From Stromatinia cepivora (taxonomy: Eukaryota > Ascomycota > Leotiomycetes > Helotiales > Sclerotiniaceae), in the NCBI GenBank assembly GCA_014898415.1, contig RCTD01000037.1:248001-312000 (forward strand): 64,000 bases of DNA. Direction: 5' to 3'. Numbering within the stretch: position 1 is the stretch's first letter; every line of letters begins with the position of its first letter. The notes beneath the pieces were generated by a model that saw only the letters and a program-made list of their open reading frames with translations, had not been told where the DNA came from and ran no database searches. Of the stretch, positions 22,564-34,434 are shown one piece after another. The position numbers and the translations under genes were made by a program.

Positions 22564-24574
22564 ATGTGTGGTATTTACGCGTCGATATCCACGCGAGGAT
22601 TGCAAATTCCAAGTCATGCTTTGAAACACTCTCTTTGCAACAGAGGTCCTGATCACACAGGTTCGGCACAAACAAATTTCACTTCAAGTGATGGAACGCC
22701 ATATTGTTTATCTTTTTTATCAACAGTCTTAGCTTTGAGAGGAGATCATATTACTCCACAACCATTTGATGGTTCAACTATCATTAACGCGCCTGGCCCC
22801 AACTCTGGCCCAATCCTTTGCTGGAATGGTGAGGCATGGAAGGTTCGTGGCGAGCTTGTTAATGGTAATGATGGCCAAGTCATATATGACATACTTGTAA
22901 AAGCTGTTTCAACAGCTACCTCGGCCTCAGATGCAACACTTGCTGTGCTTAAGATCTTACGAGGCATTTCTGGACCATTTGTATTTGTCTTCTGGGATAG
23001 TTTTTACGGAGCTTTATACTGTGGTCGAGATCGCCTTGGTCGCAGATCTCTTCTTTGCAATGTTGATAAAAATTCCGAAAATATGGGACAATCTGAATAT
23101 ATAGAGTTTGCTAGTACAGCAGATCCCGCTAAAGGCAACTGGAAAGAAATAGAAGCAGATGGTATATACAAATTTTCCTGTGATGATAAGAGTAGCCTTT
23201 CTTTCTCAATACCAGGTTCACAGGACCCTTCTATCTCAACATCACCATTGCCATATCAAAGGTTTAAGTGGGAGGATTCCGAGGCCGATGCGTCAGTGGG
23301 TATTCCTCTTGGTTGTCATACTTTGTCACGTTGGCTGCAATTATGTTGGAATAAGACTAAAACTAACTCAAAAATCGCAGGCTCCTTCACTTGGCAAGTT
23401 CAACAGAACTGTCGAAGACGGAACTCATATTCTCAACCTTGATTCCCCATCAGTGATGTCATTACGGCATCATCTATGTGAGTCTCTGAAACCTAGGGTT
23501 CTGACTATTCCTACTCCTCCAAGCATAGGTCACTCTCACAATGTCAGGCTGGCAATTTTATTCTCGGGTGGGCTTGATTGCACAGTTTTGGCAAGATTGG
23601 CACATGATTTACTACCATCAGACCAAGAAGTTGATCTACTTAATGTTGCCTTTGAGAATCCCCGTGTTATCAAAGCTGCACAGAATGGACCGCGGCTGAA
23701 GAAAGGGACACAACCTCCGCCTCCAGATGCAAACGAAATTTCGGACAGTATGGTTTCTCCATATGAGCTCTGCCCTGATAGAGAAACAGGGAGGAAAGCT
23801 CATCAAGAGCTTCAAAATGTTTGCCCTGGCCGAACATGGCGATTTGTTGCAGTGAGTCGATAATCCAACTATACGTTGAAACCCAAGAGCTGAAGTAAAC
23901 TAGATAAATATTCCTTATACGGAGACAATGGAGCACAGAGCTAAAATCGTAGATTTGATTCATCCACATAATACAGAAATGGATTTATCAATAGCCTTCG
24001 CCTTATACTTTGCTTCTCGCGGTGTTGGTCTAGCATCGACAAAAGATGACATAGAAGAAATTCTATATACAACACCCGCACGTGTTCTTCTATCCGGACT
24101 TGGCGCAGATGAGCTGTTCGGTGGCTATACACGTCACGCAACAGCATTCAATCGAAATGGGTTTTCTGCCCTTCTAGATGAACTAGAGTTAGATGTGAAT
24201 AGACTTGGCAAACGAAATCTTGGTCGAGATGATCGTGTAATATCACATTGGGGAAGAGAAGCTCGATTCCCATATTTGGATGAAGATTTAGTCAAATGGG
24301 CTGTCGAGTCTCCTATATGGGATAAATGTGGTTTTACATCTGGATCTCAAGGCCCTGAAATACCGGATATAGAGCCGGGCAAGAAAGTGTTAAGACTTTT
24401 GGCTTATGATTTAGGTATGAAATCAGTTGCTACAGAAAAGAAACGCGCTGTGAGTATTTCCGCATATTTGATTCTTTCCATTTAAACTATTACTTACATC
24501 ACCAGATACAATTTGGCGCCCGAACAGCAAAGATGGAAATTGGACGAACGAAAGGGACTACATTAATTTCATAA
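22564..24574 (+). CDS. Asparagine synthetase domain protein, ASNSD1-like
   Basis: Combines a class II glutamine amidotransferase domain with an asparagine-synthetase-type ATP-pyrophosphatase domain; such ASNSD1/YML096W-type proteins have no firmly established reaction. Exons 22564-23295, 23381-23851, 23904-24449, 24506-24574; phases agree, about 605 residues. The protein starts MCGIYASIS, so Cys2 would be the N-terminal nucleophile after Met removal. Amidotransferase landmarks are NRGPDHTG, LALRGDH and CGRDRLGRRSLL. The synthetase half has the pyrophosphate loop LFSGGLDCT (SGG-x-D with Cys in the usual Ser position), LLSGLGADELFGGYTRH and REARFPYLDEDLVKWA. The last short exon gives IQFGARTAKMEIGR. 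The size and the Cys-rich NRGPD order separate it from true Asn synthetase (Asn1). The start is fixed by MCGI. Confidence 0.92.
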
Positions 24575-25027
24575 AATTCTTACGCTTTCTCATGCATTTT
24601 CTTCCGCCAGCACCATCCGGACACATCTATCACATCAGATTTCCATCCATATAACATCCATTTCCGTATCCGTTGCGCAATGATGAAAAACCAGATACTG
24701 CTGAATCGTTCAGTGTGCCAACGGGAGCTCATTCATACATGATTCTCTTCTCGAGTGTTTAAACCTTTGCATTTATGTAGAAGTAGTAACCAGAGAGAGA
24801 CATGGAATGCCGTTGGAGGTACACACTAGCGTTTATGAAGTAGTAAAGGCAAGCCTGAGCCAACTTTTCCTTTTGAGTGATGTTTTGATTTTTTAGAGGG
24901 TGAGATGGAATGAATAGATAAATAAATGAATGAAATTATATACTATGGGTTCGAAGTGCTTGGCTCGTGGTTTATTTGGTTGAGTTTCTATGGGAGTTGC
25001 GCGAATTGGTGCCTTCCGGGAGCTAAC

Positions 25028-25045
25028 TAGGTAGGTACCTACCTA
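25028..25045. repeat. 18-bp perfect palindrome
   Basis: TAGGTAGGTACCTACCTA is its own reverse complement. Related AGGTAC/CCTAGG-type motifs recur near 26535 and 27170. Possibly a protein-binding palindrome or just a common intergenic word. Confidence 0.7.
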
Positions 25046-25473
25046 TCTATTGATATCTATGATTTAAATGAAGAATGCTCTCAATACAACAATTTCTTCA
25101 TCAAATATTGAATATTTCCTAACTTCTTTTCTTTTCCTCCATCGCAGTAGTTCAGTTCATTCCATACATCTACATCACAATCCCCAAGTCAAAATACCTT
25201 ATTTTCTAAATCTGGAAATCATCGCCCTTCCCTCACCCCTTTCTTACCATCCTCTCCCCTCTCATCCACCACTTCACCCAACCACCTCCCACACACTTAT
25301 CTACAAAACCCTCAATATATACCCACCTCTCGCTCTACATCTACAACACAATAATACAGTAACACAACAAACAGATCATAAAATAAACGTTTTAATTCAT
25401 CATACTTGTCCATTTATCGATAAATTACTTTCATCCCACAAAAATTGAAGCTATTTTACTTTCATGCCATTCA

Positions 25474-25588
25474 GAATCTATTATATAGATTCTACTCTCC
25501 TATCATAAATTCTATTATAAATTCTACTCTCTTATTATAGATTCTACCCTCCCACTATAGATTCTATTCTCTTATTATAAATTCCACC
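25474..25588. repeat. Degenerate ~29-bp tandem array
   Basis: About four imperfect copies of a unit containing TATAGATTCTACTCTCTTAT alternating with TATAAATTCTA. The copies vary by single bases and small gaps. Confidence 0.6.
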
Positions 25589-25968
25589 CCCCCTCCTCTT
25601 TTCCCCTCTCAAAAATATATCAAAATAAGACTCGAATCTAGATTTTTGAGACAGAATCTATGGTATAGGATCTAGACATTTTAGATGAGATTCTAAATGG
25701 TATGCGGGTAATTTGCCGTTCATCTAACACCTAAGGGATCAGATAATTAAACAATTAAAAGATGAGATGATTGTGAGATTATAGGATAGATTTATTTATT
25801 GTAATTTGTGTATTTAGTATCTAAGTAGGTGGAATTTGTGGTGTATACATTTAGGGGTTTGGGGTTTGGGGGGATTTGTAAGTGGTGTAGAGATACACGA
25901 GGGGTGGAGAGATATAATTAATGGGTTTTGGGGGGTTTTTGGGGGGGGGGGGGAGGATTAAGAGGGAT

Positions 25969-26130
25969 GAGGAGATTGAGGAGATTGAGGAGATTGAGGA
26001 GATTGAGGAGATTGAGGAGATTGAGGAGATTGAGGAGATTGAGGAGATTGGGGAGATTGAGGAGATTGGGGAGATTGAGGAGATTGAGGAGATTGGGGAG
26101 ATTGAGGAGATTGGGGAGATTGGGGAGATT
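25969..26130. repeat. (GAGGAGATT)18 nonanucleotide minisatellite
   Basis: Eighteen 9-bp units in exact register; the only variation is GGGGAGATT in some units. Because the unit is a multiple of three, all frames stay open and generate artefactual repetitive ORFs on both strands (IEE, RLR and SPQ repeats). Flanked by G runs at about 25931-25953 and 26176-26186. Confidence 0.9.
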
Positions 26131-27599
26131 GAGGATACACCGGAAGGACACGATGGAATATTTTTTCGGGGTTTGGGGGGGGGGGTGATTTTATAGCTTA
26201 TAGATTTTGGATTAGATGAGAAAAAGAAAGATGAGAAAAAGAAAGTTCAAGATTCTTTATTTTATTCTCCTTTGGTGGGAGAAGGTGAGGATTTTGAGGA
26301 GGGTCCTGGGTGCGGCGTTGTTGGATTAGAGAAGGATTTATGTGTGGATTTACGTGTAGGTTCAATATTTAATAGGAGTAAAAAAAGAAAAAGAAGAAGA
26401 AGAAGAAAACAAAAGAAATAATGAATAGAAAGAGAATATGGGATTAAGAATAGGGTAAGAAAGAGTGTGATTATACTAAATATACTACAAATATTTACAA
26501 CCTTCCAAGATATTATTACTATCCACCCACCTACTAGGTACCCACACTCATACATACGATTGTATAAGTATCCCTTCAAGATTTTTTCGATTATACCTAT
26601 ATATCTATATAGTAGGATGTTATATATCCTCAAATTCTAATCTTACAACATCTTCACTTTCAGATGATGTGTTATTATAGTCTGTTGAGGTTTAGATAAT
26701 GGGAGACTGCATTTGGTGTTTTACTCATTGGGAAAAAGGTGCACATTTGATCAAAATGATTTAATTCCATCTTATTTCACATGGAAAGCACGGCAGCTAT
26801 ATATGAAGTACTGGACACGATGCAAGACTCAATACTAGCGTCCAATGTTCGGGTATTTATCAAAAGCCGGGAGAATGACTTCATAATAAAGAGATGTTAG
26901 GGAATAAGAAATGGGCAATATCTCGGAATTGATGGGATTATATCTATGTAGTTGATATTTTGTAACACGCTGTATAATTAACGGGTTGACAGAAAGAAGT
27001 GCAATGATGCAATGAAAGCTATCGTGACAAAAAGCGAAAGTGGTGAAGGAATATTATATTAAATTAAACGCAAGAACTTCAGTAAGAAAGAGTGAAGACT
27101 CCATGTTGATTACCCAGGAAATCGCAGGACATATCTTGCGGAACATGTTCACTAATGCTATACTTAACCTACCTAGGTAGAAGGATAAGAAGGGGGATAA
27201 GTGAGGTACAAAATGAGATTGGTGGTGACAGTTTTACTTAGGATAGTATCGCTACATAAGATCTGGTGACACTGAAAAATAGTACAAGCTTGAGTATCTT
27301 GAGTATCCATAACACCACTAAAGAGATCTTTTCACCAGACATCGTTCCTCAGAATAGTACAGTAACACAAGATCCGGTGATACCGAAAGAGAATACAAGT
27401 CTAAGGATATCAAAACCCGAATGCGATCATATGAACAAAACTAAGCCTATATCATCAGCTATTAACCCATTTTGAGAACCACGTTATGCAATCGGTCCTC
27501 CCGTCTCCAGGCTTTGGGATAAGATACACAGGATAGATTTTGGTACTACGTGGGTGTGTTGCGGGATGATCATCCCATCTTTCAGCCTCGGCACGTGCC

Positions 27600-27906
27600 G
27601 TGAAACTTGACGATATAGCTGAAAGATCAGAAGAGTAAGATAGATATTTGGCAAAGAGTATGAATTGTGATACTATCTGGTGTGGTCTCACGATGTGGGG
27701 TAAGCTCTTGGAGTAAGGAGTTGGTGTAGATCGTCTTTCAGCTTGCAGGATGAGGTCAAATAATAATACTAAGAATGTTGGAGCACTTGATCCAAATCAG
27801 AAACGAGTTGGAAAAGGGGACAGAGGTAATTATACACCGTAAGGTCGTAGATAATCCTCGAGCTGATACTTTGTCTAAGCCTTGTACCATTGTAGCACTC
27901 ATCTAA
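27600..27906 (+). pseudogene. Possible relic of an RNase H-like domain
   Basis: A 39-codon frame ending at the stop around 27904 reads ...LIQIRNELEKGTEVIIHR then NPRADTLSKP, resembling the last helix and the N-x-x-AD-x-L-A/S-K end of RNase H-like domains. Upstream, in a shifted frame with stops, YLVWSHDV and LQDEVK could correspond to the DSEYLV and DEVKNRD region. Too degenerate to be a working gene; resemblance may be chance. Confidence 0.2.
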
Positions 27907-29908
27907 AGGTTGTGACCAATAAGCTTGCACAACAATAAGACCACATCCATTCGACTTGCTTATGGGCGCACGGCAGGGTAAATTCTTGGCCCCTCTTTAA
28001 TGAAATCTCGTGGTAATCCATGAATCTCGTGGGGTTGAAAACTCCTTTTTCGTTGATGCCTTTTGATTGTCACTTGAAAATCCATTTTGAAGATTTCATG
28101 ACTCGATATTTTTGGTCAGAGACATCATACGCCGTTCAAAATACTCTTATCTCGGCCTATTTTCCTTAAGAATGATAGAGCGGCTTGAGGATTCCAAAAA
28201 TGGGAGGACCCGCCGTCCCTAAGATCGTGGAATTCGGATATGAAGGCAAATGAATGGTATGTTAATAATGCCGTGGCAAATCATTCAAACCCAAGTTCAC
28301 ACGAAACCGCCCGTGTAGAAGAGGCGTAGAATGGATTTCTATGAATGAAGCTACTGTAAGTTCCCGTCTCTTAAGCTTCATTGTCGATGATCCGTAGTGG
28401 GTATTTTTGAAATTTGACTGTCCCCGGGATGTAGTATTTGCATAGATGTATGTATTCGTATACAAATATGGTTTAATGTTTCCTAGTAGTTTCGGGCGAA
28501 CATACCAAATAGATGATGCGCCAAGGGGGCAGAGTAGCTTCACACGTTTCAGCTATTCATTTGAGAAATGACTTCACCCGGTAAGATCCAACGTCTTCTT
28601 GGAAGCATTATTTATGAATGCATGTATGTTGTAAAGTCAAGCTGTACTTACTCTGCAAGTAAAAGCCATCGTTCATGTGGTTATGTGTAGCTTTTCCAGC
28701 CTTAAGATGGTCTAAACGCGACGTTTGTTCAAGCGCAATGCAATTAGATGTATGTATAATGATTCTTCAAATGTGGGAATTATGGAAGTTCTGGAAAGCT
28801 TTTGGTAAGTTTAGTTTCAAATAAAACCTAAAATCAAGTTCATCATCCGCCGTTCATACGATATCGTCTGTGCTGTATTGACTTTTACGGAGTAGACTCT
28901 TGGACCAACGAGATCCACTGATAAAGCTAATTGAATCCATTGATTTCCGAATAAAGGGCCCACACATTTCCCATACTTGTAAATCCAACTTTTCAGCAAT
29001 TATAGATATCGGCTGGACTAGACCAATCAAGAAGGACGGAGGAATATAGAATTACGCACTTCTCATCTCGCGATATTGCTCTTCCGTTCATCATTTCTTT
29101 GAGGGGGTTCAAGAAGGATGATGGATTATATACATACTACTTTTGTAGAGGTATTGAGGCTATGAAATGGATTGCTGACTTCTGTACAACAGACAATGGA
29201 TCCTTATATAAAGCTCCTTTAGAAGCAGTGAGCCTCGCTTCTATATATCGTGGAACCATAAGGCTGTAAGAAGCAGTGAGATGTGTACTCGGGGATTGTT
29301 GTGTTATATTAGTAGTGGGTAGTTGTGCAATGTGGTACAAGAATACCTAGTACTTCGGGTATAGGTAGGAGAAGTTGAATGGATCATATCCGATTTGCTG
29401 ATCCAGCTTTTGATCTGATGCCAACATTGGGTTGGTATGAACTTTGAAGGAGACATGAAAGGAAATCAGGTAAATCCCCAGAAACGTTCCCCATTCATCT
29501 ATAAATCAATGTTCTCATTGGAAACATGTGAACTTTTAGTGGCCTTGGCTAGATTAAGATCTTGGCACATTCTTCTTCAAGGCTGATAGCTCCCCTTAGT
29601 TTGATTGGTTCCCGATATCTTGATATCTTGGTGAGCCACATACATTTTACGGTAAAAGACATTTCTAAACAAATTTCATGAGGGGAACACAAAAATTAAC
29701 CAATCATATTAGATACCAACATTCGGATCTTCTTATCTAAAGCTAACTTCAAAAGGAAACTACCTCAATTTATCCCTGTATTTAATTGATGACCTTTGAT
29801 AGGCTAGAACAGGGTAATTTGACCTTTCCTATATTTATCTCTTTGCCTTTTTTTTGAAGGGCAGGCTGAAAATGGATTGCTACACAAGGAGGAGTTTGAC
29901 CAAGGAAT

Positions 29909-29957
29909 CATTTCTTTCTTCTCTTTCTTCTCTTTCTTCTCTTTCTTCTCTTTCTTG
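29909..29957. repeat. (TTTCTTCTC)n pyrimidine tract
   Basis: About five copies of a 9-bp pyrimidine unit, followed at about 30025-30045 by a short (TTTGA)n run. Confidence 0.8.
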
Positions 29958-29993
29958 GATTACGTGATAGAGAAGAGGAGAAGAGATAACAGC

Positions 29994-30794
29994 TGGCTTA
30001 GAAAACATTGTAAGAAGTGATTTTATTTGATTTGATTTGATTTGAAGAGAAGAGAAGATAGGAAAATCAAACAAGATTAATTCATGCCGGGAAATTTTCA
30101 TGTTAATTTTCAACATCACTTTCAATAATCGGAATTCAATCCATATATAGGAATTCACAAACCGAATGGGGAAGGTTATCGGTATCTTTTTCTACCTAAG
30201 AAAGGTTAAGAATAAAGCTTCGGATAAGATACCACAAACGAAAGGACGAATCAAATCTCTATCCAAAGCTATTTCTTGATGTTCAGTTATCTCTGGGCTG
30301 ACATTCATCCTTTATTTACTTTTAATAACCGTTCCTTGTCATGATACACATCCACATCTACATCTACATCCACATCCACATATACATATCTCTCTCTATC
30401 TGCAAGTACAGCCAGGCTGCAAGTTAGGGTAAGGTGGTATGTAAGCTCGCATGGCATAGCATGTCAATGGGTTTGTAGGGTTTATTTGACCTAAATGCAT
30501 AAAACTAATTCACTTCCCCTCCTCAATCTTTTTTTCCGTTGTTGTGCTTCCAGAGGTGTCAAATACCTAGTGACTTGAGTTTTATCTGTCTGTGATTTAA
30601 CAATATCACTTCACTCATTTGGATTTGAAAATACCCTTCGAATTTTCATTTCGCATTCACCCAAAACCTTCATATCAGGGCTAGATAATAAATTCACCAT
30701 CAAGGTTCCTCCTACATACATCTATCTCACTTTTGCAACTATTCAGAATAATTTCCTCAATATAATTAATTCTCTTCCCGACCTCGCCTGTTAT
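29994..30794. promoter_or_regulatory. Scattered GATA-factor-type sites upstream of the ammonium transporter
   Basis: HGATAR-type words are visible upstream of the transporter: AGATAA at 29994-29999 and 30683-30688, and reverse-orientation TTATC words near 30176, 30285 and 30791. AreA/Nit2-type GATA factors control Mep genes in other ascomycetes, so the sites are plausible, but the core is short and common in AT-rich DNA. Confidence 0.3.
30345..30388. repeat. (CATCTA/CATCCA)n microsatellite
   Basis: Seven or so hexamer units alternating CATCCA, CATCTA and CATATA. Confidence 0.8.
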
Positions 30795-31091
30795 CTCATC
30801 CCATCTTCCAATTCTTAAATCTCACAGCCCTATCCATATCCCAGTACTCTTTCCGACCTCGGCCATCTTTGGATAATACTTTCTACTATCTACAACATTC
30901 CTCTTCTTCCCTTGCGACATCTTCCAACTCGTCAACCTTCGATCTGTGAGCTTCTTAGCTTTACTTCTTTGCTAGCAACTACAATTAATACCCTTTTCCT
31001 TTGACGGACTATCACTTCGAGGTCAAAGCAACTACATCTTGCTTGCTAAAATAGACTTTACTATTGCGACTGAGGTCGAATATTAATAAAG

Positions 31092-32906
31092 ATGTCTTTA
31101 ATTGTCGATGGCGTCGATCTTGACGCACTCAACTACACAGTTCATGTTCCCTACAATGGTACCAATGCAGCTGGAGGTGATTCATTAACTGAGGATCTCA
31201 ATATCTTTTATGATGTAAGTATTACGCCCAACATCCCTCAAATTGTATCTCAAAACTAACTCGTGCGACAGGCTGGTGATATTGCCTGGATGATCACTTC
31301 TACTGCTTTGGTCCTGCTTATGATTCCTGGTGTCGGGTATGTACTTGAAGAAAACATGGATATCTGTACTACAGAGACTAATCTTTTGATCTACATAGTT
31401 TCTTCTATTCTGGTCTTGCCCGTAGAAAGTCTGCTTTGTCATTGATTTGGCTTTCAATCATGGCTACTGCAGTTGTTTCTTTCCAATGGTTCTTCTGGGG
31501 TTACTCTCTCTCATTCTCTCACACCGCTGGAAAATACATTGGTGATTTGGAAAATAGTGAGTACAACTTCTTCTAGAACATTGCACAACAGTAAAGACTA
31601 ACCACTTGATTTTCATAGTTGGCTTCCGAAATGTCCTTGCAGCACCATCAGTTGGTTCCTCCAAAATTCCCGATCTCATGTTCGCCATCTATCAGGGTAT
31701 GTTCGCCGCCATCACTGTTGCTCTTGCAGTTGGTGCTGTCGCAGAACGTGGTCGCATGCTTCCAACCATTGTTTTCATGTTTGTTTGGTCAACCATCATC
31801 TACGATCCAATTGCTTGCTGGACTTGGAATTCCTCCGGATGGGTTTTCAAAATGGGTGGTCTCGACTTTGCTGGTGGAACTCCTGTGCATATTTCTTCGG
31901 GTTGTGCAGCTCTCGCATACAGTATTATGTTGGGCAAACGTCGTGGACATGGTACTCACGAATTGAATTACCGCCCACATAACGTTACACACATTGTCAT
32001 TGGAACTGTTTTCCTATGGGTTGGATGGTTCGGTTTCAATGCTGGGTATGTTTGATTTTCTTCTGCTTGACTCAACTTTTGTGTGGTGAGACATGTAACT
32101 TTACGTAATGTTTCATTGCAGATCACTTGAAGGGCAACAAACTTTTTTCTGTCACCAAAATAAAACTAACTATAGTGTCCTTTAGTTCTGCTCTTGCAGC
32201 TAACATGCGTGCTGTTATGGCCGCAGTCGTCACCAACTTGGCTGCCAGTGTTGGTGGTATCACATGGTGTGTCCTCGATTATCGTCTTGAGCGCAAATGG
32301 TCCACTGTCGGTTTCTGCTCTGGTGTCATTGCCGGTCTCGTCGCTATCACTCCAGGATCTGGTTTCGTTCCTGCCTGGGCTTCCGTCATTTATGGTGTTG
32401 TCGGAGCCGCCGGTGCTAACTATGCCACCAAGCTCAAGTTCGTTCTCGGAATCGATGATGCTCTTGATATCTTCGCCGAACACGCCATTGGTGGACTCAT
32501 CGGTAACGTCCTCACTGCTTTCTTCGCCGCCGATTACATAGCTCATCTTGATGGTTTCACCGAGATTCCAGGTGGATGGATCAACCGACATTGGGTTCAA
32601 CTCGGATACCAACTCGCTGATTCTATTTCTGGTGGTGTTTACTCTTTTGGTGGAACATGCATCATCCTTTTCGTCATGAACCTCATCCCCGGTCTTTCTC
32701 TCCGTGCTACCGAAGAAGCTGAAATCCTCGGTATCGACGATGCCGAAATTGGCGAGTTCGCTTATGATTATGTTGAGCTTACTCGTGAGGTCTTGAACGA
32801 CGTATCCGAAACTGGAAGTAAATACTCTGGTCGCGATCATGCCGCCACACCTTCTCCTCGTCAGGAAAAAGAAGCTAGACATTCCGCTCAAGATATGGAA
32901 GTCTAA
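31092..32906 (+). CDS. Ammonium transporter of the Mep/Amt family, Mep2-like
   Basis: Plasma-membrane ammonium transporter with eleven predicted spans. Exons 31092-31214, 31272-31336, 31399-31556, 31619-32045, 32186-32906; all phases agree, about 497 residues (yeast Mep2 is 499). Landmarks in order: GDIAWMITSTALVLLMIPGV, FFYSGLARRKSALS, FQWFFWGYSLSFSH, GFRNVLAAPS, PDLMFAIYQGMFAAIT, ACWTWNSSGW, the first pore histidine in GGTPVHISSG, GWFGFNAGSALAANMRA, PGSGFVPAWASVIYG and the second pore histidine in EHAIGGLIGN. Both pore histidines present is the Mep2-like state. The cytosolic tail begins with the conserved EEAEILGIDDAEIGEFAYDY. The last intron (140 nt) uses the acceptor at 32185 just after a CTAAC box. 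It is the last intact gene before the AT-rich block, which begins about 0.4 kb downstream. Regulation by nitrogen is expected for the family, not shown here. Confidence 0.95.
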
Positions 32907-33328
32907 ACTTTTGATCCTCATCTTGGGTCTTTTGTCTCTCGTCTTTCGTCTTTTTTTGTCTTTGTCTTTTAGACGCACAGCGACTTCGCGAGATAATGGT
33001 CTTGATGATTTCTTGATTCTTGATCCGTAATTTATTTTCTTTCTGTTTACATAGGTACTACTTAGTTTATCATGAATCCAATATTCAAAATTCAAAATTT
33101 AAATACCTTTCTTCATCATCAATGTAAACTACTCGTCGAGATACAAAGATACCATATTTCCTTTCCTTCCCTTGCCTTCTCTTTCACCAGTTTTTTCAAT
33201 TTATATATGTGTCTATATGTTCCGGGGCATTGGCCAATATAAGGATTGAACAATCAACTATATTGATACCGAAATAAGCTAACTAATTAATCAATATTTT
33301 AATTCATTGATTAGTAAACAAAATTACT
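32907..33328. other. Transition from gene-bearing to AT-rich DNA
   Basis: 3' region of the transporter. Base composition drops sharply after about 33250 and no further intact gene occurs to the window end. Confidence 0.6.
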
Positions 33329-33492
33329 GTCGGGATAACTGTATACGGGGAAGTGAAGCTTATCAACGAACGTGTAGAACTCTTTGGTTATTGATACGTT
33401 TTGATTTGCCTAGAGAGCTAGAATCTATGGAGGGTGAAGAACTATATAATGGTGCATGCCGAGGCACTAGTGCGAGCACTAGTGGGCACGTG

Positions 33493-33519
33493 ATCCTTAC
33501 CATCCTTACCATCCTTACC
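33493..33519. repeat. (ATCCTTACC)3 in left arm of fold-back element
   Basis: Three exact 9-bp units; the right arm has the complement, (GGTAAGGAT)5, at about 34228-34273, so copy number differs between arms. Confidence 0.85.
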
Positions 33520-34227
33520 ATGCACGTGATTCATATTCCGACAATTACTATATTAACTAACTCATATATAAATAAAAAAAAATTGAAGTTATTTATAAAT
33601 GAATTAAATTTATATAAAAATAACATATTCAATATCCTAATTCATTGAATAATAAACTAATATATAAAGATTCTAATTGAAATATAAAAATAATCAAAAA
33701 TTACAATTTCGTTATTATTTTTATTTTCAATCTCATTATCATCATTTTTAATCTTATTATCATCCTCATTTTCAACTTTATTACAACTCTTGTGATATAC
33801 AAGAGCCGTAGTAGAGCTGAATAAACAGGGTCAATTATATTCCTTAGAATCTACAATTGAAGAATTATAATTCGTAAGGAGCGATTAGATATATATATAC
33901 AAATATCTATTTGTAAGCTACAGGGCTGTATATATATATTATTAGGATTATCATTTTATTATATTAAATTATATAAATCATAATATATATATATAGACAA
34001 TTAATTTATTAATTAATATAAAAGATAAGAAATATTATATAATTAATTTTCTGTAGTTTATAATTTATGATACTATTTCTTTTTTCAGAAAAACTTGTTT
34101 TTAAGTATTTTGTTTCTTTATTTTATTGTTATTTTATCGGAAATCAGATTTTGTAAAGGTTTATAAGCTTTAAATCAATTAGATTAATCATTTTGATTGA
34201 TTTTGTCGGAATATGAATCACGTGCAT

Positions 34228-34273
34228 GGTAAGGATGGTAAGGATGGTAAGGATGGTAAGGATGGTAAGGATC
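34228..34273. repeat. (GGTAAGGAT)5 in right arm of fold-back element
   Basis: Five units of the complement of the left-arm repeat. Confidence 0.85.
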
Positions 34274-34434
34274 ACATGCGTACTAATGTTCGCACTAATG
34301 CCTCGGCATACATCATTATATAAATCTTTACCCTCTATAGATTCTAGTTCTTTAGGTAAATCAAAACATATTAACAAAAAGTTTTATACATTTATTAATA
34401 AGCTTCACTTTCTTGTGTACAATTGTCCCGATAT

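Larger units (their letters stand above)
24575..25965. other. Gene-free intergenic stretch with palindrome and AT/CT repeats
   Basis: Downstream of the ASNSD1-like gene. The open frame at 25068-25448 is low-complexity Pro/His/Ser and has no domain. Contains the palindrome at 25028-25045 and a degenerate array near 25474-25588. Confidence 0.5.
26187..31091. other. Long gene-free region upstream of the ammonium transporter
   Basis: About 4.9 kb with no supported intact gene. It holds a possible RNase H relic (27600-27906), pyrimidine-rich microsatellites near 29909-29957 and 30345-30388, and a CT-rich stretch from about 30600 to the transporter start that is probably its promoter and 5' leader. 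Confidence 0.5.
33329..34434. mobile_element. Fold-back element with ~0.22 kb inverted arms
   Basis: The left arm (about 33329-33544) and the right arm (about 34203-34434) are reverse complements over their whole length: TCGGGATAACTGTA at the left matches TCGGGACAATTGTA read from the right, then AGTGAAGCTTAT, TTTTGATTTGCCTA and GATTCATATTCCGACAA. The left arm is GC-richer and the right arm carries mostly C/T and G/A changes, i.e. it is mutated. Each arm holds a 9-bp array flanked by CACGTG-like words. The 0.66 kb centre has no coding signal. Could be a MITE/foldback transposon or two inverted solo copies of one repeat; no target-site duplication could be assigned. Confidence 0.7.

Noticed and set aside
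24930..24960. tRNA B-box-like GGTTCGAAG
   Set aside because: No matching A box or cloverleaf arms around it.
25068..25448. 126-codon ORF as a small secreted protein
   Set aside because: No signal peptide and no cysteine pattern; composition is that of a C/T-rich intergenic stretch.
25918..26196. Open reading frames rich in IEE, RLR, SPQ and NLL
   Set aside because: They are produced by the 9-bp satellite, which is a multiple of three and therefore open in all frames.
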